A DNA stretch of 64,000 nucleotides from Pseudomonas brassicacearum (GCF_003732225.1 NZ_MOBJ01000013.1:44902-108901); one strand, 5' to 3'. Shown: positions 18,501-26,822, numbered from the stretch's first letter. Notes: generated by a model not told the origin, from the letters alone. Numbers and translations are program-made.

Positions 18501-18787
18501 AGTAACTGGCTGAGCAAGAGCGCAAAATCAGCAGTGATGCCTTCCAGATACGCGTCGTTGATCGTCACCTCGAACGGCGCGTAATCGGGTGCCGAAGCGC
18601 CCAGTCGCAAGCTGCCCTGTTCGCGCAGCCAGCGCCAATCGGTCTCTTCCAGCTCGACCCGGTAACCGTCGACGGCCGAACGCCCCTGCAGTTTCAGCAG
18701 CTGTGGTTTTGCGGCGAAGCTGTCCAGCGACCAGAAGGTGCTGAGCAACGTCAGGGCAATCAGCCATATGCGCAGGCTCATGTGCAT
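15542..18787 (-). CDS. EvgS/BvgS-type unorthodox hybrid sensor histidine kinase
   Basis: Protein of 1081 residues. Order: signal peptide (1-25), two tandem periplasmic solute-binding (Venus flytrap) domains (about 50-275 and 300-520), a transmembrane helix (about 540-558), HisKA with phosphoacceptor His596 (MSHEIRTPMN), HATPase (N-box NLLSNAIKF; G-box GSGLGLVI), a receiver with Asp887 (VVISDCNMPN) and an Hpt domain with His1027 (AHRIKGGAQ). No PAS domain is apparent between membrane and kinase, unlike BvgS. It would sense a periplasmic small molecule and feed the LuxR-type regulator whose gene is immediately upstream and abuts this one. Confidence 0.95.
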   Translation of the reverse strand: MHMSLRIWLIALTLLSTFWSLDSFAAKPQLLKLQGRSAVDGYRVELEETDWRWLREQGSLRLGASAPDYAPFEVTINDAYLEGITADFALLLSQLLHIKVEVKRYPSRGAVIAALKQGNVDLLGTANDFEAADPQLLMSRAYAEDAPALVARTGDSARLTADLSGLRVAMLDHYLRPEAVEAVYPQARLQLYPSTLSAIGAVAFGGADAYLGDSISASYLINNSYLNNVQLAGFARLDINAFGFAVSADTPRLRRIVDAALAAIPVQERMTILRRWSAGSSFSSVQRLQLSASEQRWLDSHRSVRVGVIDNFAPLSFYDDKGEFRGLSAQVLDRISLYTGLKFELVRGNSLYQQIEQVKQGGLDLLAVITPSTERQAELRFTRPYLINPFVLVSAGGARDPATLDDMTGKRLAIYSGHALREAILARVPGVRFVDVQTPAQGMELVIKGQADAALSSLIIARYLIAREHRHALAITSTVGTEPAHISFATNRGALELYSILNKALLSIPPEEMDELANRWRNELPLDDSYWSRHRTTIIQGFAAAGLLLLLALGWIAYQRSLIRKRQQLLQQVQQARDAADDANRAKTTFLATMSHEIRTPMNALIGMLELAMKRAEEGVTDRFAIEVASNAAQQLLELIGDILDISRIESGHLSLAPERANLWALVESVSKVFEGLARQKNLLWQVELDARSHCEVLIDPMRFKQIVSNLLSNAIKFTRTGYIRLTLRVEPGTAHGHLSINVRIEDSGIGISSADQQRLFSPFVQAANSAQDGRSGSGLGLVISRSLCEMMGGRLQLSSVLGTGTQIDISLDVPELQPLAELPTVDTAPTEQGCSLNILVVDDYPANRLLLSQQLEYLGHRVLVANDGEQGLEYWREDSFDVVISDCNMPNLSGYELAGAIRDEERANGYKPSLILGFTANAQPEEKIHCMEAGMDDCLFKPISLHDLNARLAGRVANTSALTQGETSPAAGAEIDLGSLEQLAGDNRSLINNLLADLASSNAEDLARLQDFYRQRDRMGLRDLAHRIKGGAQMVKAQRLVRCCEQLEVACGHRDHTLLSQAVQALQDAMERLALHLAQR

Positions 18788-19435
18788 TCAGATCAGCTGA
18801 TTGCGCTTGGCGAAATCCACCAGATGAACCAAGGACTTCACATTGAGCTTTGCGATCAGACGGGTTTTGTAGGTGCTGACGGTCTTGTGGCTTAAATTCA
18901 TGACATTGGCGATTTCCGTGTTGCCAAAGCCAAGCGCCAGATATCGAAAGATGGTCAGTTCGCGATCGGAGAGTTTCTCGATCATCTGCAGTTCGTTGAG
19001 CTGCAGCGGGTCCAGGCTCACTGAGCTGCTGTCCAGCCGAGGGAAATAGGTGTAAGCGGACATCAACGCCTGAACGGCTTTACGCAGCTCTTGCAGGTCA
19101 TTGGTTTTCGAGACGAAGCCCAAGGCCCCGGTTCTCATGCAGCGGTCGACATAAAACCTGGGCTCATAGGAAGTGAAGACCACAACCCGAGAAGGTGATT
19201 GATCGCGCTGTAGACGACTGAGCAATTCCAGCCCGCCAAGCCTGGGAATATTCAGATCCAGCACCACCAGGTCTGGTGACTGGGCGAGGATCGTTTGCAG
19301 GGCCTCTGCACCGTCGGATGACTCCAGAATGGTCTTGAACATCACCCTGTCGCTGGAGTCCCTGAGGGCCCCAAGCACCATTTTGACGGCGGCCCGAATA
19401 ACCGGATGATCGTCCACGATCAGCGCTGAACTCAT
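18788..19435 (-). CDS. LuxR/FixJ-type response regulator (EvgA/BvgA-like), partner of the hybrid kinase
   Basis: Protein of 215 residues: receiver domain 1-120 with the acidic pair in LIVDDHP and phosphoacceptor Asp60 (LVVLDLNIPRLGG), then a C-terminal LuxR helix-turn-helix (SDRELTIFRYLALGFGNTEIANVMNLSHKTVSTYK). Its stop directly precedes the kinase start, so the two are co-translated. It is expected to receive phosphate from the kinase Hpt domain and act on promoters that are not identifiable here. Confidence 0.95.
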   Translation of the reverse strand: MSSALIVDDHPVIRAAVKMVLGALRDSSDRVMFKTILESSDGAEALQTILAQSPDLVVLDLNIPRLGGLELLSRLQRDQSPSRVVVFTSYEPRFYVDRCMRTGALGFVSKTNDLQELRKAVQALMSAYTYFPRLDSSSVSLDPLQLNELQMIEKLSDRELTIFRYLALGFGNTEIANVMNLSHKTVSTYKTRLIAKLNVKSLVHLVDFAKRNQLI

Positions 19436-19584
19436 GGCAACTCCTGTAGAAACGCCTCAAAATCCCGGCGTACCGCCCATGGCATTTGCCAAGGCTGACA
19501 CAACGGCTGCGCAAAGACTGTTGCACGAAAAACGGAGCGAAACTACCTGTCAGAATTGACAGTTCAGACGAACGGTCGTGTGGC

Positions 19585-20019
19585 TCAGGCGCGCAAACCG
19601 CCCTGCTGCCGGGCGTGTCCACGCTGGGAACCGTGAATCGGCATATCGACGCGACTCATCAGACCTTCGAGGGTTTCCTGGTCCGGTACGCGAGCCTGGC
19701 TGATCCGAACGTTGTGCCGCTGGACGGCGAACAACGCGGGCAGTCCGGCTTTCTGGGCATCGTAGATCAACGTATGGCGGATTTGCTGGTTGTCCTGGCA
19801 GAAGGCCACTGGGTCGAGGCCGGTCCCGGTAAACAAGGTTGCATTGATGATGACCAGATCAAACGGCTCACAGCCGTATTCGACAACACTGAGCAGCTCT
19901 GCAAGGGAGTGCACGGGAGCGATCCGGAAATAACCGAGCTGGTTCAGGTTGCGCTCGATTTTCATGCGATGAAAATGCTGCTCATCGGCGATCAGGATAC
20001 GTAACGATTTATTCGGCAT
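19585..20019 (-). CDS. Stand-alone receiver-like protein lacking the phosphoacceptor Asp
   Basis: Protein of 144 residues from the ATG at 20019 (AGGG ten bases upstream; an in-frame TTG lies six codons earlier). Residues 5-115 resemble a receiver domain: LRILIADEQHFHRMKIERNL matches beta-1/helix-1, and FDLVIINATLFTGTGLD matches the beta-3 region where the phosphorylated Asp is replaced by Asn59. No output domain follows; the tail is short and basic. It lies 149 bp upstream of the EvgA-like regulator on the same strand, so it may modulate that system without phosphorylation. Function is inference. Confidence 0.7.
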   Translation of the reverse strand: MPNKSLRILIADEQHFHRMKIERNLNQLGYFRIAPVHSLAELLSVVEYGCEPFDLVIINATLFTGTGLDPVAFCQDNQQIRHTLIYDAQKAGLPALFAVQRHNVRISQARVPDQETLEGLMSRVDMPIHGSQRGHARQQGGLRA

Positions 20020-20203
20020 AGTAGATTGACCCTGCAATGACGGTGCGGCCGTTTGCGCCCACCCTTATCAAGAGCGCCTGAGACTAAGGGCAATGCCGCG
20101 GTATTTCTGTAGGACCTTTCTGAAAGAAACAGTTCCATCTACTTTTAATTTTTTTGTTGTGATGCCGATGACACTGGCGGCCCTTGCTCCTGCACCGGCA
20201 ACA

Positions 20204-22969
20204 TTATTGCCAGCCAAACCGGCGGATGTAGAAGCCTTTCACCGCCTGGGTCAGCGCCATGTACGCCAGCAGGATCACCGGCAGGAACACAAAGTACAGC
20301 GACGGCAACGCCTGCAATTTGAAGTAATGCGCCAGCGGCCCCATTGGCAGGAAGATCCCCACCGCCATGATGATTCCGGTCATCACCAGCAGCGGCATGG
20401 CTGCACGGCTTTGCAGGAACGGAATCTTCGGCGTGCGGATCATGTGCACGATCAGCGTCTGGGTCAGCAACCCGACCACGAACCAGCCCGACTGGAACAG
20501 GGTTTGATGGTCCGGGGTGTTGGCATCAAACACATACCACATCAAGGCGAACGTCAATAGATCGAACACCGAACTGATCGGCCCAAAGAAGATCATGAAG
20601 CGCCCGACATCGGCCGGCTGCCAGCGTTGTGGTTTTCTCAGCATCTCGTCGTCGACGTTATCGAACGGGATGGCGATCTGCGAAATGTCATACAGCAGGT
20701 TCTGCACCAACAGGTGCATAGGCAGCATAGGCAGGAACGGGATAAATGCACTGGCCACCAACACCGAAAACACGTTGCCGAAGTTCGAGCTGGCAGTCAT
20801 TTTGATGTACTTGAGCATGTTGGCGAAGGTCCGGCGGCCTTCCAGCACGCCCTCCTCCAGCACCATCAGGCTCTTTTCCAACAGGATGATGTCGGCCGCT
20901 TCCTTGGCGATATCCACCGCGCTGTCCACCGAAATGCCGATGTCAGCGGTACGCAGCGCCGGTGCGTCGTTGATCCCGTCGCCCATGAAACCGACTACGT
21001 GCCCGTTGGCCTTGAGCAGACGAACGATGCGTTCCTTGTGCGTCGGCGTCAGTTTGGCGAAAACATTGGTGGTCTCTACCGCCACCGCCAACTCGGCATC
21101 GCTCATGCGTTCGATGTCGTTGCCCATCAACAGGCCTTGTTGCTCCAGACCCACTTCACGGCAGATTTTCGCGGTGACCAGTTCGTTGTCGCCAGTCAGC
21201 ACTTTTACCGCCACACCATGGGCGGCCAGCGCCTTGAGCGCAGGCGCGGTGCTTTCTTTCGGCGGATCGAGGAACGCCACGTAGCCGATCAGCGTCAGTT
21301 CCTGTTCATCGCCCAGGCTGTAAGTGTCGCGCCCGGCCGGCATTGACCGCGCGGCCACCGCGACGACGCGCAAACCTTCTTCGTTGAGCTCGGCAGTGAC
21401 CTGACGAATCCGTGCCAGCAACTCATCGCTCAGCGCTTCCTCGGCCTCGCCGTGACGCACGCGGTTGCACACCGCCAACACTTCCTCCACCGCGCCTTTG
21501 CAGATCAGCAGATGCGGTTGGTCTTGCTCGGCCACTACCACCGACATGCGCCGGCGATTGAAGTCGAACGGGATTTCATCGACCTTGCGGAACGCGGTGC
21601 CTACCTGCAACTCGCGATACACCTCAACGTGTTCGAGCACCGCCACGTCCAGCAGGTTTTTCAGCCCGGTCTGGTAGTAGCTGTTCAGGTAAGCCATTTC
21701 CAGCACGTCTTCGGACTCTTCACCCCAGACGTCGACATGCCGTGCCAGGAAGATTTTGTCCTGGGTCAGGGTGCCGGTCTTGTCAGTGCAGAGCACGTCC
21801 ATCGCGCCAAAGTTCTGGATCGCGTCGAGGCGCTTGACGATGACTTTTTTGCGCGACAGAAACACCGCGCCCTTGGCCAGGGTCGAGGTGACGATCATCG
21901 GCAACATTTCCGGGGTCAGGCCCACGGCAATGGACAGCGCGAACAACAGCGCCTGCATCCAGTCACCCTTGGTGAAGCCGTTGATGAACAGCACCAGCGG
22001 CGCCATCACGAACATGAACCGGATCAACAGCCAGCTGACTTTGTTGACCCCGGTCTGGAACGACGTTGGCGCACGATCGGTGGCGCCGACACGTTGGGCC
22101 AGCGCGCCAAAATAGGTGTTGTTGCCGGTGGTCAGAATCGCTGCGGTGGCCGCGCCCGACACCACGTTGGTGCCCATGAACAGAATGTTGTCGAGGTCCA
22201 GCGGGTTGCTGGTGTCGCTGTCCTGCTGGCGCGGAAATTTTTCCACCGGCATCGATTCACCGGTCATTGCCGCCTGGCTGACGAACAGGTCCTTGGCACT
22301 GAGCACCCGGCAATCGGCGGGAATCATGTCGCCGGCCGAAAGCACGATCAGGTCGCCCGGCACCAGTTGCTTGATCGGCAGCTCAATGCGCTGCGCACCT
22401 TTGACCCGGACCGCCGCACCATAGAGTTTGCCAAACACGGTCGCGGGCTCGGCGCTGAAGTCGCGGCGCATCACCGTCGCGGTGTTACTCACCATCGCCT
22501 TGAGCGCATCGGCGGCCTTGTTCGACTTGGCCTCCTGCCAGAAGCGCAACAGGGTCGAGAGCACCACCATCGAGAAAATCACCGTGGCGGCCTTCAGGTC
22601 GTCGGTCAGCCAGGAGATCACAGCCAGCAAGGTCAACAGCAGGTTGAAAGGATTTTTGTAGCAGTGCCACAGGTGAGTCCACCACGGCAGCGGCTGCTCG
22701 TGCTCGACTTCGTTGAGGCCGAACTGCTCACGCAGTGCCTCGGCCTCGCTTTCGCTCAGGCCGTCGCTGTGGCTGCCGAGGTTTTCCAGCAGGCTGCCGG
22801 TGTCGCTGTTGGCGGCGGCCACCAGGGTTTGCGCCAGGGTGGGCGGTACGTCGCGGTCGACCTTGGCGTCGGTAAAGCTTTCCAGCAACGCGAGTCGACG
22901 GAAGTGCCGGGCAATGTGCCGGGTCCGCAGGAAGCCCGCGAAGAATTCTTTCAGCAGGGTAAGGTTCAT
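20204..22969 (-). CDS. mgtA: Magnesium-importing P-type ATPase
   Basis: Protein of 921 residues from the ATG at 22969 (GGGGGAAC upstream), typical for MgtA. P3B ATPase motifs: TGES at 236-239, phosphorylated Asp396 in DKTGTLTQD, the hinge GDGINDAPAL, and the helix-4 sequence AVGLTPEMLPMIV characteristic of Mg2+ importers. It is an inner-membrane protein with about ten helices that brings Mg2+ into the cytosol under limitation. Monocistronic. I recognise no Mg2+ riboswitch upstream. Confidence 0.95.
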   Translation of the reverse strand: MNLTLLKEFFAGFLRTRHIARHFRRLALLESFTDAKVDRDVPPTLAQTLVAAANSDTGSLLENLGSHSDGLSESEAEALREQFGLNEVEHEQPLPWWTHLWHCYKNPFNLLLTLLAVISWLTDDLKAATVIFSMVVLSTLLRFWQEAKSNKAADALKAMVSNTATVMRRDFSAEPATVFGKLYGAAVRVKGAQRIELPIKQLVPGDLIVLSAGDMIPADCRVLSAKDLFVSQAAMTGESMPVEKFPRQQDSDTSNPLDLDNILFMGTNVVSGAATAAILTTGNNTYFGALAQRVGATDRAPTSFQTGVNKVSWLLIRFMFVMAPLVLFINGFTKGDWMQALLFALSIAVGLTPEMLPMIVTSTLAKGAVFLSRKKVIVKRLDAIQNFGAMDVLCTDKTGTLTQDKIFLARHVDVWGEESEDVLEMAYLNSYYQTGLKNLLDVAVLEHVEVYRELQVGTAFRKVDEIPFDFNRRRMSVVVAEQDQPHLLICKGAVEEVLAVCNRVRHGEAEEALSDELLARIRQVTAELNEEGLRVVAVAARSMPAGRDTYSLGDEQELTLIGYVAFLDPPKESTAPALKALAAHGVAVKVLTGDNELVTAKICREVGLEQQGLLMGNDIERMSDAELAVAVETTNVFAKLTPTHKERIVRLLKANGHVVGFMGDGINDAPALRTADIGISVDSAVDIAKEAADIILLEKSLMVLEEGVLEGRRTFANMLKYIKMTASSNFGNVFSVLVASAFIPFLPMLPMHLLVQNLLYDISQIAIPFDNVDDEMLRKPQRWQPADVGRFMIFFGPISSVFDLLTFALMWYVFDANTPDHQTLFQSGWFVVGLLTQTLIVHMIRTPKIPFLQSRAAMPLLVMTGIIMAVGIFLPMGPLAHYFKLQALPSLYFVFLPVILLAYMALTQAVKGFYIRRFGWQ

Positions 22970-23496
22970 GGCAGTTCCCCCAAGGATCAGCCGGGAAACC
23001 CACAAGCAGGTACGGCCGACCTCGTGCCTTGCCGTAAAACAGGCAAAGCGGATCCGGCCCGCCCGTCAAAAAGACAGGCGCGTCGATAGGCTGCAATGAC
23101 GACGTAAAAGTCGGCATCACGCACTGTTCAGTGTCGTTGAGAGGACGTCGGGACTCGGGCCAGGACTGGCCACGATCGGGATGCCGCTGCTCGCTTTCTG
23201 GCGAGACAACAGCACAGGAAACTGCGCGTTATCTTGCCGAGAATATGCCGGTTACCGTAACCGGCCGACTACTGTCACTCGAACAAGTACCCACTGTGGG
23301 CCTCCGCTATTGATGAAAACGCGCGCAGCTTACGCCGCACCTTTAAGCGCGTAAACCTTGAAACAATTTTCGCCGGATGAAATCGGAAGTTCTTCAGGAA
23401 GGGTTCAGGTTGAGTGTTTTCAGGGCATGAAACAGGAAAAAGATCGCAGCCTTCGGCAGCTCCTACGCGTGGTTGCGATCTTTATAAAAACGATGA
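22970..23496. other. Intergenic region upstream of mgtA
   Basis: Contains the mgtA leader/promoter (about 22970-23150), a terminator at 23437-23483 belonging to the next gene, and no gene that I can support between them. A minus-strand Pro-rich frame begins at ATG 23117 and runs into mgtA out of frame; see findings. Confidence 0.5.
23437..23483 (-). terminator. Terminator downstream of the thioesterase gene
   Basis: On the minus strand AAAGATCGCA...TGCGATCTTTTTCC forms a 10-bp stem with a ~25-nt loop, itself containing a small GCTGCCGAAGGC hairpin, followed by five T residues. It starts 14 bp after the stop at 23497. Confidence 0.8.
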
Positions 23497-24231
23497 TTAA
23501 CCGACGACGACCATCGCATGCCGACGATGATGAACCTCCAGATGGCCCTTGATCGCCCGCAGCACTTGGGCTTCATGTTCATGAATGAAAAAGTGCCCGC
23601 CGGCCAGCATGTCCACCGAGAAACTCCCTTGGGTTTCCTTGCTCCAGCCAATCAATTGTTCGGTGCTGGCCCGGTCGGCCTTGCCACCGAACACGTGCAC
23701 CGGGCATTTGAGTCGTGGTCGCTCAAGAGGCTGAAAACGCCCGCACAGCAAAAAATCCGCCCGCAGGATCGGCAAGGTCAAATTCATCAGTTCTTCATTG
23801 GCCAGCACTTCTTCGCTGGTGCCACTCAGGCTGCGCAATTGCTCGATCAATTGGACGTCGGACTTGGGCTCGGAAAAGCCCCGGTCGTAGTCCGAACGCA
23901 TCGTCGGCGCAGCCGTTCCGGAAGCGAACAGCGCCACCGGTTCCGGCGCGCCCAGCACCCGAAAAGCGTGGGCCATTTCACACGCCAGCAAGGCCCCGAG
24001 GCTATGACCAAATAACGCATAAGGCGTTTTCAAGGACGAACGTTGCTCCCTGGCCAGTTGCATCGCCAGTTCGCGCATGTCGGTCTGCAAGGGCTCGTCA
24101 AATCGTGCGCCCCGCCCCGGCAGCTCCACCGGTTTGACCTGCACCCATTCCGGCAGCTTGCGCCGCCAGCGGCTGTAGACCATGGCGCTGGCGCCCGAAT
24201 AGGGCAGGCACAGCAGTGTCAGCCGGGCCAC
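23497..24231 (-). CDS. Type II thioesterase (PvdG-like, NRPS/siderophore type)
   Basis: Protein of 244 residues from GTG 24231, chosen because GAGGGG lies six bases upstream and the homologous start (ARLTLLCLPYSGASA) follows at once. Alpha/beta-hydrolase residues: nucleophile Ser in FGHSLGALL, an Asp in the GGKADRAS loop and His in AGGHFFIHEH. Such external thioesterases clear mis-primed carrier proteins of non-ribosomal peptide synthetases; PvdG serves pyoverdine. No synthetase gene is nearby, so pairing with a distant pyoverdine locus is inferred, with support from a PvdS-like promoter. Confidence 0.85.
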   Translation of the reverse strand: MARLTLLCLPYSGASAMVYSRWRRKLPEWVQVKPVELPGRGARFDEPLQTDMRELAMQLAREQRSSLKTPYALFGHSLGALLACEMAHAFRVLGAPEPVALFASGTAAPTMRSDYDRGFSEPKSDVQLIEQLRSLSGTSEEVLANEELMNLTLPILRADFLLCGRFQPLERPRLKCPVHVFGGKADRASTEQLIGWSKETQGSFSVDMLAGGHFFIHEHEAQVLRAIKGHLEVHHRRHAMVVVG

Positions 24232-24265
24232 CGCATTCCCCTCACTCAAGTTATCTGTAAATAAT

Positions 24266-24289
24266 ACGGATGACGCACAACACAAATTA
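24266..24289 (-). promoter_or_regulatory. Candidate PvdS (iron-starvation ECF sigma) promoter of the thioesterase gene
   Basis: The minus strand reads TAATT, 16 bases, CGT, ending 34 bp before the GTG start. The published iron-starvation box is TAAAT-N16/17-CGT, so the match is four of five bases in the first block plus a perfect second block and spacing. Confidence 0.45.
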
Positions 24290-24324
24290 GTCGCCGATTC
24301 ACGCGAATTGGCGCGGGACGCCCC

Positions 24325-24454
24325 GTAGCAGCTGCCGAAGGCTGCGTTCGGCGGCGTAGCCGTCGCAAATTCGGCATACACGGATTACTGGAAGACCGCA
24401 TTACATGATTTTACGACCGCCTCGCGGTCGAACGCAGCCTTCGGCAGCTGCTAC
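24325..24454. repeat. Long imperfect palindromic repeat, copy B
   Basis: Begins GTAGCAGCTGCCGAAGGCTG and ends with its inverse ...CAGCCTTCGGCAGCTGCTAC; the centre includes TGATTTTACGACCGC. It lies between the thioesterase and MFS genes. The rest of the 307-bp gap (24232-24538) holds the thioesterase promoter and no gene. Confidence 0.85.
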
Positions 24455-24538
24455 GGGTCATGTGTCGCCCCCGAATTTCTTAACTGTCTGGCATTAGGGT
24501 TTACCCCATCGCTGCAGTTCATCGCCAAATTGTATCGC

Positions 24539-25711
24539 TCACCTGAGCCGGCGATAACTCTGAACAGCCGAACCCAGCACCACGGCCCCCGCCGCAATCG
24601 ACAACCAGAACCCGCTGCGTGCGCCGAAAGCATCCACCAGCCAGCCGGAACCCGCCGCGCCGATGGCCACGCCAATGCTCAAACCGGTGATCAGCCAGGT
24701 CAGGCCTTCCGTGAGTTTGGCCGGCGGCACAATGCGTTCCACCAGACCCATGGCGACAATCAGCGTCGGAGCAAAAGATAGCCCGGCGACAAACACCGCC
24801 AGCGACAACCCGAGAATGTTCCCCGCCCACAGCAACGGCAGCGTGGTCAGCGCCGTTGCCACCCCGCCGTACAGAAACAGCCGAGGCAACGGCACGTTGA
24901 ATTTCAACGCCCCAAACGCCAACCCGGCCAGGCACGAACCGATGGCATACACCGACAGCACGATACTCGCCGCCGCCGGCTGGCCTTGCTGTTGGGCGAA
25001 AGCCACGCTGACCACGTCCACCACCCCGACGATAGTGCCCATGGCGCCCATCAACAGCATCAACAGGCGTATATCCGTCGAACCCACCACCGAGCCCGGC
25101 TGATCGGCGTCATGCGGATGCACCGGCGGCTCAGTGCTGCGCTGCAATACAAACGCCGTCACTCCAATCGCCAACATCAGCAACGCCGCCAACGGCCCGG
25201 CCTCGGGAAACACCACCACGCACAGCCCCACCGACAGCGGCGGCCCGACGATAAAACACACCTCGTCGAGCACCGACTCCAGGGCATAGGCGGTTTGCAA
25301 CTGCGGCTGACCGCGATACAGCTCGGTCCAGCGGGCACGGACCATCGCTGACATGCTCGGCATGCAACCGGCCAGCGCGGCGAACACAAACAGCGTCCAG
25401 TTCGGCGCTTGTAATCTTGTACAAATCAACAGCAACAACAGCGCGCCACCGCCGACCAAAGCAGAGATCGGCAGCACCCGGCGCTGACCAAAACGGTCGA
25501 CCATGCGCGACACCTGTGGCGCACAAAACGCCGTGGCCAAGGCAAAGGTTGCCGCCACTGATCCGGCCAACGCGTAACCGCCCTGCAATTGCGAGAGCAT
25601 GGTGATCAGGCCTATGCCCGTCATCGAAATCGGCATGCGCGCAACCATCCCCGCCAGCACAAAGGCGCGGCTGCCGGGGGCGTTGAACAGCGCTCGATAA
25701 GGGTTTGCCAT
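24539..25711 (-). CDS. MFS transporter (12-helix, DHA1-like)
   Basis: Protein of 390 residues from the ATG at 25711 (GAGGATGGA upstream). About twelve hydrophobic segments and the loop 2-3 motif DRFGQRRVLP (motif A variant MVDRFGQRR) identify a major facilitator. It is probably a proton-driven exporter of the inner membrane. It precedes the thioesterase gene on the same strand, but the palindromic repeat and a separate promoter between them argue against one operon. Substrate unknown. Confidence 0.85.
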   Translation of the reverse strand: MANPYRALFNAPGSRAFVLAGMVARMPISMTGIGLITMLSQLQGGYALAGSVAATFALATAFCAPQVSRMVDRFGQRRVLPISALVGGGALLLLLICTRLQAPNWTLFVFAALAGCMPSMSAMVRARWTELYRGQPQLQTAYALESVLDEVCFIVGPPLSVGLCVVVFPEAGPLAALLMLAIGVTAFVLQRSTEPPVHPHDADQPGSVVGSTDIRLLMLLMGAMGTIVGVVDVVSVAFAQQQGQPAAASIVLSVYAIGSCLAGLAFGALKFNVPLPRLFLYGGVATALTTLPLLWAGNILGLSLAVFVAGLSFAPTLIVAMGLVERIVPPAKLTEGLTWLITGLSIGVAIGAAGSGWLVDAFGARSGFWLSIAAGAVVLGSAVQSYRRLR

Positions 25712-25895
25712 CGGGGGTCCATCCTCTGCTGGGGTGTGCAACTTGCCATAAAGCGCCCGCCTGTAAAATCGGAAATTGCCGATTCGAGGGAGAGTCATGA
25801 GCCCGGTGAAAGGTTGAGGGAGGCATTGCAGGGGTTGGAGTTGCTTTTAAGAGGAATGCGAGTCGTGGCTGATTCTGCTGAAGGCAAAGACTCTT

Positions 25896-26324
25896 TCAGC
25901 GGGCGCTAACGGCCTCAGGCGCTATTCGGGTTGACATCATCAACGCGTCCTTATTGAGCAGCAGGATTTTCCTGGCCGCCCGCGCAGCACTCATCACCGC
26001 TGAAAGCCCCGCCGCGCCTTCAGTGCCCATCACCATGTCGCACTCAGGCGCACCGGCCGCTGCGCATAACGCTGCAACACCGCACTGAACCTCGGTCCGC
26101 AGTCGCGTGGTTTGCAGATGAGCCTGAAGTTCAATGGCGTGATGCGGCTCACTGACAATGGCCAACGTTGGCTCAAACCTTAAACATTGTTCAAATAGTT
26201 TTTGCATATTGCAATGCGCACTGAGCGCAAACACAACGAATATATCCGAATTGCGCGCGACCGTCTCTAAAGCACTGCCCCCCCTAGAGCCGGTCGAGTC
26301 GATAACCAATAGGCGCTGCGCCAT
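25896..26324 (-). pseudogene. Truncated, decayed 1-deoxy-D-xylulose 5-phosphate reductoisomerase (dxr) remnant
   Basis: The 142-residue product aligns with the NADPH-binding N-terminus of Dxr: LLVIDSTGSRGGSALETVARN for the canonical GxTGSIG start, VFALSAH, EGAAGL for the usual VGAAGL, and LLNKDALMMS for LANKEALVMS. It stops about where the metal-binding catalytic domain should begin, so some 250 residues are absent, and several nucleotide-binding residues are altered. It cannot be an active reductoisomerase. It lies on the opposite strand just upstream of the terpenoid operon, whose other precursor-pathway genes look intact. Confidence 0.8.
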
Positions 26325-26822
26325 AAGCTTTCACCCCTGACTTATTCACCCGAATAAAAAATCATCTGATCCCCTATAAAAAACTCAACTGAGCCTATCA
26401 ACCCCCCAATTACCGTTTATTCATCCGCTGACAGAGCGCGGTCAAACCCTCCTCTCTCCGGCGCTAAAACATGAGCAGAGAACTTTGCGCAACTCATCAC
26501 CACCGCCCACTGCCTGCAAAAAGAACACTGATCTTGAGCCTTCGGCCTCGAAGATAGCAAACAGCCACGACTTTACAAGTTTCTGACCCATGAGCATTAG
26601 CTATATTGACTAGACCGTATAGACCTAAAGGTTTTCTCTAAATAACTATACAAAATAAATATAAAAGTACAACTAACAACCCACCCAATTAAAAACATAA
26701 AAAATACTTGCACATATTAAAAACCCAACTAAATTTCCGACCCATATACAAACAAAACTAAACCCACACAGTCATCCGCTCCACAATAACGCCCCGTAGC
26801 GAAGACCCAATGGAGTTTGACC
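26325..26822. other. AT-rich 498-bp region upstream of the terpenoid operon
   Basis: No gene supported. The right half (26580-26765) is strikingly AT-rich (runs such as AAATAAATATAAAAGTAC) compared with the GC-rich surroundings, and probably carries the operon promoter and the divergent dxr-remnant promoter. Such composition is typical of H-NS-family (MvaT) silenced acquired DNA. No clear -35/-10 pair or known operator could be picked out. Confidence 0.5.

Noticed and set aside
21452..23089. Plus-strand open frame of 545 codons
   Set aside because: Antisense shadow of mgtA; the product is His/Arg/Gln-rich with no domain, typical of antisense frames in GC-rich DNA.
22970..23150. Mg2+-sensing riboswitch upstream of mgtA
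   Set aside because: I could not recognise the M-box or the enterobacterial mgtA leader fold in the sequence.
26600..26700. Possible lux-type or quorum-sensing box upstream of idi
   Set aside because: No 18-20 bp dyad matching a lux/las box was found; only short AT-rich repeats.
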